NCBI RefSeq assembly: GCF_016904955.1
Contig: NZ_JADIKE010000026.1
Coordinates: forward strand, 62,001-126,000
Length of the DNA: 64,000 nucleotides
Origin: Dyella flava
GTDB lineage: Bacteria > Pseudomonadota > Gammaproteobacteria > Xanthomonadales > Rhodanobacteraceae
Reading direction: 5' to 3'
The position numbers and the translations under genes are program-made. The notes beneath the pieces are model-generated. The model ran no database searches. It was not told the origin of the DNA and saw nothing but the letters and a program-made list of their open reading frames with translations. Below are positions 17,022 to 27,098 of the stretch, piece after piece. Every line of letters begins with the position of its first letter. Position 1 is the stretch's first letter.

Positions 17022-19505
17022 TCAAGCTTTGGTTTTCTTGGTGGCTGCCTTTTTGGCCGCAGTCTTCTTGGTGGCTGTTTTCTTGGCCGCGGTTTTCTTG
17101 ACTGTGGTTTTCTTTGCAGCCGCCTTCTCGGCTGGCGCTTTTTTGGCCGCAGCCTTCTTGGTCGCCGGTGCAGTCTTGGCGGTCGTTTTCTTGCCGAAGC
17201 GGCCTTTCTTGACTGGCGCCGCCGCCAGCAATTCCACGCACTGCACTTCCGTCAGTTCCTTCGGATCCTGATCCTTGGGAATGCGCGCATTCTTTTCGCC
17301 ATCGGTGATGTACGGACCGAAGCGGCCGTTGAGAATCTGCACGCCGTTGCCGAAATCCTTGATGATGCGATTGGCGATCAGCTCCAGCTTTTCCTGCACG
17401 ATCTGCAGTGCACGCGGCAGCTCGATGGTGTACGGATCGTCTTCCGCCTTCAGCGAGGCATAGGTACTGCCCTGCTTTACGAACGGGCCGAAACGGCCGA
17501 TGCCAACCGTGACTTCGTCGCCGTTCTCGGCCTGCCCGAGCTTGCGCGGCAGCTTGAACAGCTCGATCGCCTCTTCCAGCGTGATCGTATGCATGCTTTG
17601 GCCGGGACGCAGCGATGCGAATTGCAGCTTTTCGTCCACATCCTTGTCACCGATCTGCGCATACGGTCCGTAGCGGCCCAGGCGCACCGACAGCGGCTTG
17701 CCGGTTTTCGGATCGGCGCCGAGTTCACGCGCGCCGGTGGCTTCGCTGCGATCGACCGATTCGGTCTTCTCTTCGACCTGCTGCTTGAACGGCTGCCAGA
17801 AGCGCTGCATCAGCGGCACCCAGGCTTCTTCGCCACGGCTTACCGCGTCGAGTTCGTCTTCGAGCTTGGCGGTGAAGTCGTAATCGACGTACTGGGTGAA
17901 ATGCTGGGTGAGGAACTTGCTCACTGCGCGGCCCACGTCGGTGGGACGGAAACGGCGGTTGTCCAGCAGCACGTATTCGCGGTTCTGCAGCACCTGGATG
18001 ATGCTGGCATAGGTGGACGGACGGCCGATGCCGTATTCCTCCAGCGCCTTCACCAGACTGGCTTCGGAATAGCGCGGCGGCGGCTCGGTGAAATGCTGGT
18101 CGGCCACGATGTCCTGCAACGGTACCTGCTCGCCCTTTTCCAGCCGCGGCAAGCGGCGGCCTTCGTCATCGTCTTCAGCCGTCTTCTGGTCGCGGCCCTC
18201 TTCGTAGACGGCAAGAAAGCCGGGATCGACGATGGTGGTGCCGGTCGCGCGAAATGCCGCATCGCCACCCTTCACATGCTTGACGTCGAAATCCACCGAC
18301 ACCGTGTTCATGGTCGCGTGGATCATCTGGCAAGCGACCGTGCGCTTCCAGATCAGTTCGTAGAGCTTGCGCTGCTCGTCATTGAGGAACTGCGCCACCT
18401 CGCGCGGCGTGCGCATGGCGGAGGTGGGACGAATCGCCTCGTGCGCTTCCTGTGCATTCTTGGACTTGGTGCGATACACCTGCGGATGATCCGGCAGCGC
18501 CTTGTTGCCGTAGTCGCGCGTGATCAGCTGGCGCAGCTCGCCGACCGCCTCATCCGACAGGGCGGTGGAATCGGTACGCATGTAGGTGATCAGGCCGACG
18601 TTGCCTTCGCTGCCCAGGCTCACGCCTTCGTACAGCCCTTGCGCGACCTTCATCGTGCGGCTGGTACCGAAGCCCAGCTTGCGCGCAGCTTCCTGCTGCA
18701 GCGTGGAGGTGGTGAACGGCGGCGCCGGGCGACGCTTGCGCTCCTTGCTGCCGACGTCGCTGACCGTGAGATGGCCGCGCGCGGCTTCCTGGAGCGCGGC
18801 GCGGGCCGCCATCGCATCGGCCTCGTTGGTGAGGTCGAACTGCTCGAATTTCTTGCCGTTGAGCTTGGTCAGCCGCGCGTTGAAATCGCCTTCGGCGTGC
18901 TTGAGCCGGGCCTCGACCGTCCAGTATTCGCGGGCGATGAAGGCTTCAATTTCTTCCTCCCGCTCCGCGATCATGCGCAGCGCAGGACTCTGCACGCGGC
19001 CGGCGGACAGACCGCGTTGCACTTTTCGCCAAAGCACCGGCGAAAGGTTGAAACCGACCAGGTAATCCAGCGCGCGACGGGCCTGCTGGGCATCGACCAG
19101 ATCGTGCGACAGCGCGCGTGGCGCAGCTACCGCCGCCTTGATCGCCTTGGGCGTGATCTCGGAGAACACGACGCGATGCATCTGCTTGCCTTTGGAGATG
19201 CCGCGTTCTTTCAGGATCTCGCTGATGTGCCAACTGATCGCCTCGCCTTCGCGGTCCAAGTCGGTGGCCAGATAGATGTCATCGGCAATCTTGGCCGCCT
19301 TGGCGATGGCATCGACGTGTTTCTCGTTGCGCTCGATCACCTCGTACTTCATGGCGAAATCGTGCTCTGGGTCCACCGCGCCTTCTTTCGGCTTCAGGTC
19401 GCGCACGTGGCCATAGGAAGCCAGGACCTGAAAGTCCTTGCCGAGGTATTTGTTGATCGTCTTGGCCTTGGCCGGCGATTCGACGATAAGCAGGTTTTTT
19501 GCCAT
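17022..19505 (-). CDS. topA: DNA topoisomerase I with lysine/alanine-rich tail
   Basis: Relaxes negative supercoils by type IA strand passage. The 827-residue protein opens with the TOPRIM domain (LLIVESPAKAKT; TDLDREGE at 81-88), and the catalytic tyrosine lies in GLITYMRTDS (about Y308). The C-terminal half carries short repeats LGRYGPYAQIG, IGRFGPFVKQG and LNGRFGPYITDG instead of the cysteine zinc ribbons of E. coli TopA. The last about 70 residues are a low-complexity KKTAAKK-type tail, probably a non-specific DNA-binding extension. It lies between dprA and tsaC on the same strand. Confidence 0.95.
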   Translation of the reverse strand: MAKNLLIVESPAKAKTINKYLGKDFQVLASYGHVRDLKPKEGAVDPEHDFAMKYEVIERNEKHVDAIAKAAKIADDIYLATDLDREGEAISWHISEILKERGISKGKQMHRVVFSEITPKAIKAAVAAPRALSHDLVDAQQARRALDYLVGFNLSPVLWRKVQRGLSAGRVQSPALRMIAEREEEIEAFIAREYWTVEARLKHAEGDFNARLTKLNGKKFEQFDLTNEADAMAARAALQEAARGHLTVSDVGSKERKRRPAPPFTTSTLQQEAARKLGFGTSRTMKVAQGLYEGVSLGSEGNVGLITYMRTDSTALSDEAVGELRQLITRDYGNKALPDHPQVYRTKSKNAQEAHEAIRPTSAMRTPREVAQFLNDEQRKLYELIWKRTVACQMIHATMNTVSVDFDVKHVKGGDAAFRATGTTIVDPGFLAVYEEGRDQKTAEDDDEGRRLPRLEKGEQVPLQDIVADQHFTEPPPRYSEASLVKALEEYGIGRPSTYASIIQVLQNREYVLLDNRRFRPTDVGRAVSKFLTQHFTQYVDYDFTAKLEDELDAVSRGEEAWVPLMQRFWQPFKQQVEEKTESVDRSEATGARELGADPKTGKPLSVRLGRYGPYAQIGDKDVDEKLQFASLRPGQSMHTITLEEAIELFKLPRKLGQAENGDEVTVGIGRFGPFVKQGSTYASLKAEDDPYTIELPRALQIVQEKLELIANRIIKDFGNGVQILNGRFGPYITDGEKNARIPKDQDPKELTEVQCVELLAAAPVKKGRFGKKTTAKTAPATKKAAAKKAPAEKAAAKKTTVKKTAAKKTATKKTAAKKAATKKTKA

Positions 19506-19640
19506 GTGGCGTGGGGTTCCAGATGTTGCATCGGCAACCGCAGGGGATCGGTCGCTCTATATATAGTTGGAAGCATGCCGGCTCAATGACTGTCAAGCTG
19601 GCAGACGTGAAAGCGCGGCCTGGCGCGCTTTCGGGCAAAT

Positions 19641-20786
19641 TCAAATACCCGGCAAACGCTGGTAGCGACCGCCCGGCAGACCTTCGACGCAGCCTTCCAG
19701 CTCCAGCATGAGCAGCATGGATGACAAAACGGCGGCGCTTTGCCCGGTACGCTCCACCAGTTCGTCCAGTGGTGCGGGATCGTACCCGAGTACCTCCAGC
19801 AACCGGCGGTATTCCGGATCGTCGCGCCAGCCGCCCATCGCCGGCCGATCATGCCCGGCGTTTGCCACCGGCAACCTTTCGAGGCGCTGGGCCAATTCAG
19901 CACCAAGCGCCTGCACGGCGGGAACCAGGGCCTCGATCATTTCCGGAGCGCTTTCGACCAGCCGCGCACCATCCCTGATCAGGCGGTGGCAGCCGCGAGC
20001 GAGCGGATTATGAATGGAACCGGGGATGGCGAATACCTCCCGCCCCTGCTCAGCGGCCAGCCGCGCGGTGATCAGCGAGCCTGACTGTAATCCGGCCTCC
20101 ACCACCAGCGTGCCCAGCGACAGTCCGGCAATGATGCGGTTGCGGCGTGGAAAGTGGTCGGCGCGAGCGGTCATGCCCGGAAGAAATTCGCTGACCAGTG
20201 CGCCATGCGTCTCCACCTGCGCCGAGAGCGCCCGATGCTTGCGCGGATAGACCAGATCCGGCCCGGTGCCGATCACTGCGATGGTCGGTTGGCCGGCCTC
20301 CAGCGCCGCCTCGTGTGCGGCGCCGTCGATACCATCGGCCAGACCGCTGGTGACCACGAAGCCCGCCTGGGCGAGCTGCCGGGCAAACGCACGGGCGGTG
20401 CTCTTGCCCGCCGCACTGGCGCTGCGCGCACCCACGATCGCCAGTTGCGGGCGCAACAGCAGGCTGGCGTCGCCACTGACGAACAATGCGGCCGGCGGTT
20501 GCGGAATGCCTTCCAGCTGCGGTGGAAAATCCGCATCCGTACAGCACAGCAGCCGGTGACCGGGCTGGGCGAGCCAATCCAGGTCGGCCGCGAGCCGGGC
20601 CTCATCAGGCTGTCTCAACCACGCCTGGGCGTCTGAATCGAGCGAGGAGGCGTGCCGGTGCAGCTGAGCCAGTACTTGTCCGATCCGACCCTCCGCGGCG
20701 CACAGGCGCTCGCGCAGCCCCATTGGGCCCAATCCCGGCGTGCGCAGGACGGTCAGCCAGTCCCGCCATTCGGCTTGTTCATTCAT
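19641..20786 (-). CDS. dprA: DNA-processing protein DprA
   Basis: Loads RecA on incoming single-stranded DNA during natural transformation. The 381-residue protein has an N-terminal SAM-like helical region and a Rossmann fold starting LAIVGARSASAAGKST. It continues with VTSGLADGIDGAAHEAAL and the HFPRRNRIIAGLSLGTLVVEA and GSLITARLAAEQGREVFAIPG motifs. The C-terminal winged helix (about 310-375) is present. It lies 135 bp upstream of topA on the same strand. Confidence 0.95.
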   Translation of the reverse strand: MNEQAEWRDWLTVLRTPGLGPMGLRERLCAAEGRIGQVLAQLHRHASSLDSDAQAWLRQPDEARLAADLDWLAQPGHRLLCCTDADFPPQLEGIPQPPAALFVSGDASLLLRPQLAIVGARSASAAGKSTARAFARQLAQAGFVVTSGLADGIDGAAHEAALEAGQPTIAVIGTGPDLVYPRKHRALSAQVETHGALVSEFLPGMTARADHFPRRNRIIAGLSLGTLVVEAGLQSGSLITARLAAEQGREVFAIPGSIHNPLARGCHRLIRDGARLVESAPEMIEALVPAVQALGAELAQRLERLPVANAGHDRPAMGGWRDDPEYRRLLEVLGYDPAPLDELVERTGQSAAVLSSMLLMLELEGCVEGLPGGRYQRLPGI

Positions 20787-20817
20787 GCCGCGAGTCTACG
20801 CGAGGGCCACAAACAAC

Positions 20818-20842
20818 CACGGCGCGGGATTACCGCGCCGTG
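20818..20842. terminator. Strong hairpin between the LysM gene and dprA
   Basis: A perfect 10-bp stem, CACGGCGCGG with CCGCGCCGTG, and a 5-nt loop. It lies about 95 bp behind the LysM gene stop on the minus strand and upstream of dprA. The T tract on that strand is weak (GGTTGTTTG), so termination is likely but not certain. Confidence 0.55.
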
Positions 20843-20903
20843 CTGTGGGTTTTATCCGTGAACGGAAAGCAGGGAATGCTGTAGTCCCGTACTCCTGCTC
20901 TGC

Positions 20904-20952
20904 CGTTTTTATTCCGGCCGTCTTTATTCAGGCCGTCTTTATTCAGGCATTT
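20904..20952. repeat. Short tandem repeat at the 3' end of the LysM gene
   Basis: About three imperfect 16-bp units reading CCGTCTTTATTCAGG run through the LysM gene stop codon at 20939-20941 and on downstream. Each unit on the coding strand carries its own in-frame-looking CCTGAATAA, so the end of the gene seems to have been copied in tandem. Confidence 0.6.
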
Positions 20953-22087
20953 TCGCCTTGGCACCAAGGTGCACCGGCTTGAGACCATCCATGATCAGGG
21001 CGTAGCTCACCCGGTCGAAGGTGCGGAAGACCATCACGTGGCCGACGTATTCGTCCGGCAAGGTCACGAACTTGTGGCTGTAGCGGTTCCAGCTGTCGTT
21101 GGCGACGTCGTCCGGCACCTGCTCACCCGGCTGCCATAGCGAGAAGGTGGTGCCGTTGTCGACGCCGTCCTTCGAGCCGACCGAGAGCACCACCACGTCA
21201 TTCGGGCCGACCTGGGTCAGGCGTTCATGCGAGAAGGCGATCACGCGTCCGTTGGCCGGCAGGGTCTTGGGCGGATGCGGGTAGTAGTACGGGTCGTACG
21301 GATTGTCGTCGATCGGCATCAGGCGATCGCCGGCGCGGACTTCCATGATCGAACTGAGCAGCAGCAGGGTCGACGGATCGCCGCCGCGCAACACCTCGGC
21401 CTGACCGATCACTTCGACTTCCATCGCCAGGGTCTTGCCACGAAACGCGTGGTTGGGCGTGGCACGGCCCAGGTCGGTCATCCATTCCTCGTTCCACGGC
21501 GAACGGGTGGTGGCGACATCGCTATCCACCAGGTTGGCCGCCATGTCGTCGCTGTCCTCGGCCTCCGAGCCGCCGTAGGTGCGGAACACATGGGTCGGGC
21601 GCACGACGGCCCAGCGCTGGCCCGGCTGCGCATTGAGGTTACGCACGTAGATATTGCGGCCCGAGGTGCCGGTGATATCAGCTTCCTCGAAACCCATCAC
21701 GTAGGGCGCGTTCTTCACCTCATCCGGATCCACCACGCGGGAATCGCGCAGGAACGGCTTGAGCTGGTCGACTGGAATGGCCGGGATGGCCTCGCCTTCG
21801 TGCTGGATGGCCGGCTCCAGCCGCAGCGCCGGACCGCCGTTGATAAACGACAGGTCGAGCACGTCGCCCGGATAGATCAGGTGCGGGTTGCGAACCTGTG
21901 GGTTGGCCTGCCAGATCTCCGGCCACAACCATGGCTTGGAGAGGAAGCGGGCGGAAATGCCCCACAGGGTGTCGCCACGACGCACGGTGTAGCTGTCGGG
22001 GTGATCGGCACGAAGCTGGGTGCCAGCCGCATAAACGGCCACTGTGACCAGCATGCCGGCCAGCAGCCCAATGGACTTTCTAATCAT
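20939..22087 (-). CDS. LysM-domain envelope protein
   Basis: A 382-residue exported protein. A signal peptide-like segment (MIRKSIGLLAGMLVTVAVYA) is followed by a LysM module at about residues 32-78 (YTVRRGDTLWGISARFLSKP ... NPHLIYPGDVL), which binds peptidoglycan. The remaining about 280 residues form a beta-rich family domain of unknown role. This type sits upstream of dprA in many proteobacteria. The ATG at 22087 is preceded by GGGGGA; the in-frame extension to 22210 removes the signal peptide and is rejected. Divergent from def. Confidence 0.9.
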   Translation of the reverse strand: MIRKSIGLLAGMLVTVAVYAAGTQLRADHPDSYTVRRGDTLWGISARFLSKPWLWPEIWQANPQVRNPHLIYPGDVLDLSFINGGPALRLEPAIQHEGEAIPAIPVDQLKPFLRDSRVVDPDEVKNAPYVMGFEEADITGTSGRNIYVRNLNAQPGQRWAVVRPTHVFRTYGGSEAEDSDDMAANLVDSDVATTRSPWNEEWMTDLGRATPNHAFRGKTLAMEVEVIGQAEVLRGGDPSTLLLLSSIMEVRAGDRLMPIDDNPYDPYYYPHPPKTLPANGRVIAFSHERLTQVGPNDVVVLSVGSKDGVDNGTTFSLWQPGEQVPDDVANDSWNRYSHKFVTLPDEYVGHVMVFRTFDRVSYALIMDGLKPVHLGAKAKMPE

Positions 22088-22279
22088 AAACGGGAATCCC
22101 CCAATGCCCCCTTGCTTGGGCGAGTGTAACCGAAGCATTAACTCAAGCAACACGTGCCCAGTTGGCAAATTCGTGCGCCGACAAAGCCTTGAACCACGTA
22201 CAATATCCACATTCTAGACCGCGCCTGGGTTGGCTTTTCACCAATTCGCCCGCATTTCCGGCGCCCGAGGTGAGCATCC

Positions 22280-22789
22280 ATGTCCGTTCGTACCATCCTT
22301 GAATACCCTGATCCGCGACTGCGCACCAAGGCCGAGCCGGTCGCGGTGTTCGACGCTGAATTGAAGCAGCTCGTCGATGACATGTTCGAGACGATGTATG
22401 CCGCCAATGGCGTTGGCCTGGCCGCCACCCAGATCAACGTGCACCAGCGCGTGCTGGTGGCCGACATGAGCGAAGAGCGCAACCAGCCGCTGGCCCTGAT
22501 CAATGCCGAAATCCTGGAGAAGGACGGCACCCAGGTGTATCAGGAGGGCTGCCTGTCCTTTCCCGGCATCTACGCCGACGTCACCCGCGCCCTGAAAATA
22601 AAGGTCCGCGCACACGATGTGGAAGGCAACAGCTTCGAGTTGGAAGTGGAAGGCCCGCTGGCCGTGTGCATCCAGCATGAAATGGATCACCTGGCCGGCA
22701 AGGTCTTTGTCGATTACCTGTCGCCGCTGAAGCGCTCGATCCTGCTCAAGCGCATGGAGAAGCAACGCAAGCAGGCCGCCAACGGTTGA
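22280..22789 (+). CDS. def: Peptide deformylase
   Basis: Removes the N-formyl group from new proteins. The 169-residue metalloenzyme has all three motifs: GVGLAATQ at 44-51, EGCLS at 89-93 with metal ligand C91, and HEMDH at 133-137. It is followed by fmt, which adds the formyl group that Def removes, the usual bacterial pairing. The intergenic region shared with the LysM gene carries the divergent promoters. Confidence 0.97.
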   Translation: MSVRTILEYPDPRLRTKAEPVAVFDAELKQLVDDMFETMYAANGVGLAATQINVHQRVLVADMSEERNQPLALINAEILEKDGTQVYQEGCLSFPGIYADVTRALKIKVRAHDVEGNSFELEVEGPLAVCIQHEMDHLAGKVFVDYLSPLKRSILLKRMEKQRKQAANG

Positions 22790-22921
22790 TCGGGGGAAGC
22801 ACTCAACCATCCACGCAGGCTTCATCATCGCGCACTATCCACCTACCGCTGGCTCGCCATCTCCAACGAGGGCCAGATTGCCCTCACCAGCACCCTTGCG
22901 ACCCAGGAACCGACCTTACCC

Positions 22922-23887
22922 ATGTCACCTACGCGGAATAGGTCAGCGCATCCCTTGCGCATTGTCTTTGCCGGTACGCCGGAGTTCTCCGTTCCCTGCC
23001 TGGAGGCCTGCCGCGCCAGCGGCGCGCAGGTCGTTGCGGTCTACACGCAGCCGGATCGACCCGCCGGCCGCGGCCGCAAACTCACGCCGAGTCCAGTCAA
23101 GGAAGCCGCGCTGGCCGCCGGCATTGCGGTGGAACAGCCGCGCAGCTTCAAGACGGTCGCAACCCGCAAACAGCTCGCGGCCTATCAGCCCGACCTGATG
23201 GTCGTGGTGGCTTACGGGTTGATCCTCTCGCCCAAGGTGCTGACGATTCCGCGGCTCGGCTGCTGGAACGTGCATGCCAGCCTGCTGCCGCGCTGGCGCG
23301 GCGCCGCGCCGATTCAGCGCGCCATCCTTGCCGGCGATGCAGAAACCGGGGTCGACCTGATGCAAATGGAAGCCGGCCTCGATACCGGTCCGGTTTTGTT
23401 GGAGCGCCGCACTCCGATCAACCGTAACGATACCGGCGTCTGCCTGCACGACCGGCTCTCGCTGCTGGGCGCGGACGTCTTGATGGAAGCCATCAGCCGT
23501 ATCCGTGCCGGCGAAACTCTGCACGCACGGCCCCAATCCGAAGAAGGCGTGTTGTACGCGCACAAATTGCAAAAGGCCGAAGCGCGGCTCGATTTCACCC
23601 GCCCCGCGCTGGCGCTGGAGCATCAGGTACGAGCCTTCGACCCGTGGCCGGTGGCGGAAGGCGAGATTGCCGGTGAAAACCTGCGCATCTGGGCCGCACG
23701 CGCCGTCGAACAGAATCACAAAAACGCGGCCGCACCGGGCAGCGTGATCGCCGTCCATCGCGACGGCATCGATATCGCCTGTGGCGAAGGCGCGCTGCGC
23801 ATCAGCGCCTTGCAACGTGCAGGAGGCAAGCGCATCACCGCCGCCGATTACCTCAATGCACGCCCCGAACTACGCGGGGCACGATGA
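22922..23887 (+). CDS. fmt: Methionyl-tRNA formyltransferase
   Basis: Formylates initiator Met-tRNA using 10-formyl-THF. The 321-residue protein has the N-terminal [16 protein letters not shown], the [16 protein letters not shown] catalytic region at about residues 119-134 and an OB-like C-terminal domain. The first eight residues before LRIVFAG are uncertain. Its stop overlaps the rsmB start by ATGA, so both are co-translated. Confidence 0.96.
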   Translation: MSPTRNRSAHPLRIVFAGTPEFSVPCLEACRASGAQVVAVYTQPDRPAGRGRKLTPSPVKEAALAAGIAVEQPRSFKTVATRKQLAAYQPDLMVVVAYGLILSPKVLTIPRLGCWNVHASLLPRWRGAAPIQRAILAGDAETGVDLMQMEAGLDTGPVLLERRTPINRNDTGVCLHDRLSLLGADVLMEAISRIRAGETLHARPQSEEGVLYAHKLQKAEARLDFTRPALALEHQVRAFDPWPVAEGEIAGENLRIWAARAVEQNHKNAAAPGSVIAVHRDGIDIACGEGALRISALQRAGGKRITAADYLNARPELRGAR

Positions 23888-25179
23888 ACGATACCCGCGC
23901 ACTGGCCGCGCAGGCGCTGGCCGACATTGCCCTGCACGGCAAGTCATTGCGCGAAGCGATGGAACAAAAAGCACCCAAGCTGCGCGATCCGCGTGACCGC
24001 GCCTTGCTGATGGCGCTGCTCAGCGATGGCGCACGCTGGTGGCTGCGTTTCGACGCCGCGCTCGATCGCCTGCTCGACAAACCACTGCGCCGCAAGGAGC
24101 CGGAAGTCCATGCGCTGCTGGTGTTGGGGCTAGTGCAGTTGGAAGTGCTGGAACTGCAGGACTACGCCGCCGTCGCCGCCACCGTCGAAGCAGCGCGTGC
24201 ACTCAACCGCCCGCGCCTGGCCGGTCTCGTCAATGCGGTGCTGCGCCGCTGGCAACGCGAGCGAACGGATCTGCTGGCTGCGCTCGATGCAAGGCCGCAG
24301 ACGCGCTACGCCATGCCGCCGTGGCTGGTCAAAGCCATCGCTGCCGATTGGCCTGCGCAGCAAGACGCCGTGCTGGCCGACAGCAACCGCGAACCGCCAC
24401 TGATGCTGCGCGCAAATCGACGCCGCACTTCACGCGATGCACTGATCGAACAACTGCATGCGGCAGGCTATCAAGCCGATCCGCATCCGTGGCTGGCGGA
24501 CGGCATCGTGCTGCCGCACAGCAGCGACATCACCCGCATGCCGGGCTTCGCCCAAGGCTTGTTTGCCGTGCAAGACGGTGCTGCGCAAGTTGCTGCCGAC
24601 ATCGCTGACGTGCATGCCGGCCAGCGTGTGCTCGACGCTTGCGCCGCCCCCGGAGGCAAAGCCTGCCACCTGCTGGAACGTGCGGACATCGCGCTGACCG
24701 CGCTCGAATTCGATGCCGCCCGCGCCACGCGCATCGGCCAGAACCTGGAACGCCTCGGTTTGCATGCCGAGGTGCGCGTGGGCGATGCCGGCGATCCGGC
24801 TGGCTGGTGGGATGGCCGCCCCTTCGATCGCATCCTGATCGATGCGCCTTGTTCGGCGACCGGTGTATTGCGCCGCCGCCCAGACGTGCGCCTGCATCGG
24901 CGCGCCAGCGACATCGAGGCACTGGTCGCGCAACAGCGGCGCATACTCGCCGCGCTGTGGCCGCTGCTTGCTCCGGGCGGCCGGCTGGTCTTCATCACCT
25001 GCTCGCTGTTGCGTGCGGAAAATGAAGCGGTTGTCGAAGGTTTTTTCGCCAGCCGCAACGATGCGAAGGCGATACCGCTGGCCTTGCCGGCCGGACAGGC
25101 TGCCGCCCCCGGCTGGCAGATCCTGCCGGGCGATGGCGATCTCGACGGCATGTACTATGCGGTGTTTGAGCGGCGCTGA
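23884..25179 (+). CDS. rsmB: 16S rRNA (cytosine-967-C5) methyltransferase
   Basis: Methylates C967 of 16S rRNA. The 431-residue protein has an N-terminal NusB-like helical domain (residues 1 to about 140) and a Rossmann SAM domain with [16 protein letters not shown]. The two catalytic cysteines lie in [15 protein letters not shown] and in [12 protein letters not shown]. It completes the def-fmt-rsmB order typical of gammaproteobacteria; here trkA does not follow and a glycan cluster begins instead. Confidence 0.95.
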   Translation: MNDTRALAAQALADIALHGKSLREAMEQKAPKLRDPRDRALLMALLSDGARWWLRFDAALDRLLDKPLRRKEPEVHALLVLGLVQLEVLELQDYAAVAATVEAARALNRPRLAGLVNAVLRRWQRERTDLLAALDARPQTRYAMPPWLVKAIAADWPAQQDAVLADSNREPPLMLRANRRRTSRDALIEQLHAAGYQADPHPWLADGIVLPHSSDITRMPGFAQGLFAVQDGAAQVAADIADVHAGQRVLDACAAPGGKACHLLERADIALTALEFDAARATRIGQNLERLGLHAEVRVGDAGDPAGWWDGRPFDRILIDAPCSATGVLRRRPDVRLHRRASDIEALVAQQRRILAALWPLLAPGGRLVFITCSLLRAENEAVVEGFFASRNDAKAIPLALPAGQAAAPGWQILPGDGDLDGMYYAVFERR

Positions 25180-25186
25180 AGGCGCG

Positions 25187-25262
25187 CTCACGTCTCGTCC
25201 GGGCGACCCGAAAGCAGTCCCCCCCGTGGGAGAAATCGCCGGGTGAAGGGCCAATCTTCCGG
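25187..25262. repeat. Interspersed intergenic repeat, copy A
   Basis: It shares the core TCCGGGCGACCCGAA, GTCCC and GTGGGAG segments, then GGGCCAA, with the stretch at 39,313-39,402. Both copies are extragenic and lie just behind a gene stop. Confidence 0.6.
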
Positions 25263-25280
25263 TAAGACTCCTTTGCTCCA

Positions 25281-27062
25281 ATGGGTTCCACTGATAAGTC
25301 ACACCGAAAAATAATGGGATCTATGGCAAGCGCAGCCCCTCACCCCAACCCGCTGAGGGAGAAGCTTCAGGAACACCGCCAATTCTGGCTACTGATGCTA
25401 TTCGCCATCCTGGTGCTCGGCATAGGCATCGGCCTGCGCGATCCCTGGCCGTCCGACGAACCGCGCTTCACCCTCGCGGCCAAGCAGATGGTGGAAAGCG
25501 GCGACTGGCTGTTCCCGCATCGCGGCGTGGAGTTGTACGCCGACAAACCGCCGATGCTGATGTGGCTGGAAGCGGCCAGCTTTGAAGTGGTGCGCAACTG
25601 GCGCATCGCTTTCATGCTGCCGTCGTTCCTCGCCTCGCTGGGCACGTTGCTGCTCATCTACGATCTCGGACGACGGCTCTGGAATCGCAAGGTCGGCATG
25701 TACGCGGCAATGGCCGCGCTAATGTGCATCCAATTTGTATTCCAGGCCAAGCGCGCACAAATCGATCCCTTGGTCGTGTTCTACATCACCGCCGCCAACT
25801 GGGGCCTGCTGCGACACATGTTGTGCGGACCGAACTGGCGCATGTACTGGCTCGGCTGTTTTTGTGCGGGCCTGGGCGTGATCACCAAAGGCGTCGGCTT
25901 TCTCGCCCTGTTCATGCTGCTGCCGTATGCGTGGGCTGCGTTTCGCCGCTGGGACGGCGTTGCGGTCATGGGCGCGGGCGCCTGGTGGCGTTGGTTGCTG
26001 GGCCTGGTCGCCACGCTGGCGGCGATCGGTTTGTGGCTGATCCCGATGCTGCTGGCGGCACGATCGCATACCGACAACCCGATCTACGCCGCTTACGTCA
26101 ACAACATCCTGTTTCACCAAACCGCTGGCCGCTACGCCCATGCGTGGCATCACATCCAGTCCAGGTTCTATTACCTGCCGATCATGCTTTATGCCTGGCT
26201 GCCGCTGTCGCTGACTTATCCCGGCAGCTTCCCGCGCTGGTGGCAGGCGTTGAAAGCGAAAGACGCACGCATCCTGCTGCCCTTGGGCTGGATGTTGCTG
26301 GTCTTGCTGTTCTTCAGTGCATCGGCCGGTAAACGTGATGTGTACATCCTGCCGATGCTGCCCATGCTCGCGCTGATCACCGCGCCTTATCTGGAAGCCA
26401 TGCTGGCAACGCGCTGGTTGCGCATACTCTGCCTGCTGTTCCTGCTCGTGATCGGCGGCGGCATGCTGGGGCTCGGCGCGTATGCCTTGCTGACCCATCC
26501 GCCCTTCGCCGCCAAGCTGGCCTATGACCGTGGTTTCGATGGTCCGGCGGACAGCCTGTGGTGGATGTGCATCGTGATCGGCGCGGCGCAATGGCTGTTG
26601 CTGGCCGTATTCGGCCTGCGGCGCGCGCCTTGGGCGATCGCCGGCGGCATGCTGGCACTGTGGATGGTGTGCGGCCTGTGGGCTTATCCCTTGCTCAACG
26701 CCAGCAGTTCAGCCTCTGAGTTGATGGCCAATGTGCGCGCACATCTGGGTCCGCAGGATGAAATCGCATTGGTCGACTGGAAAGAACAAAACATGTTGAT
26801 GCTCAATCGCCCTGCCGTCGATTTCGGCTTCAGCGCGCCCACCTCGCAGCAGTTCGCACATGCGGCACAATGGCAGGCCGCCGCACCCGCTACCCGCTGG
26901 CTATTCGTGCAGGAACCGGCGATGGGTCATTGCGTGGACCGCAGCAAGGCCATCAACATGGGTCATGCCAACCGGCGTGACTGGTGGCTGTTCAAGGCGG
27001 ATGCGGTGATCCCCGGTTGCACACCACCCCCGGCCACCACGGATGAGGACGTCATTGATTAA
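25281..27062 (+). CDS. ArnT/PMT-like lipid-linked sugar transferase
   Basis: A 593-residue multi-pass enzyme of the ArnT/GT83-like C-type glycosyltransferase group, which move sugars from polyprenyl phosphate onto lipid A or proteins at the periplasmic face. The first periplasmic loop carries the acidic motif WPSDEPRFTLAAKQM, then GDWLFPH and YADKPPMLMWLEA, family hallmarks. Eleven to twelve hydrophobic segments follow, with a soluble C-terminal part. The start is uncertain: ATGs at 25281, 25317 and 25326 are all in frame. The first coding bases overlap a sequence like the genome's CCCTCACCCCAACCC repeats. Confidence 0.85.
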   Translation: MGSTDKSHRKIMGSMASAAPHPNPLREKLQEHRQFWLLMLFAILVLGIGIGLRDPWPSDEPRFTLAAKQMVESGDWLFPHRGVELYADKPPMLMWLEAASFEVVRNWRIAFMLPSFLASLGTLLLIYDLGRRLWNRKVGMYAAMAALMCIQFVFQAKRAQIDPLVVFYITAANWGLLRHMLCGPNWRMYWLGCFCAGLGVITKGVGFLALFMLLPYAWAAFRRWDGVAVMGAGAWWRWLLGLVATLAAIGLWLIPMLLAARSHTDNPIYAAYVNNILFHQTAGRYAHAWHHIQSRFYYLPIMLYAWLPLSLTYPGSFPRWWQALKAKDARILLPLGWMLLVLLFFSASAGKRDVYILPMLPMLALITAPYLEAMLATRWLRILCLLFLLVIGGGMLGLGAYALLTHPPFAAKLAYDRGFDGPADSLWWMCIVIGAAQWLLLAVFGLRRAPWAIAGGMLALWMVCGLWAYPLLNASSSASELMANVRAHLGPQDEIALVDWKEQNMLMLNRPAVDFGFSAPTSQQFAHAAQWQAAAPATRWLFVQEPAMGHCVDRSKAINMGHANRRDWWLFKADAVIPGCTPPPATTDEDVID

Positions 27063-27098
27063 TCCGCCATCGCCCACTTTGCAAACCGCACGGCAGCC

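Noticed and set aside
16848..19589. A 913-codon plus-strand open frame
   Set aside because: It is the antisense shadow of topA; the topA frame has all catalytic motifs, and the opposite frame is a high-GC artefact rich in Arg/Leu/Ala.
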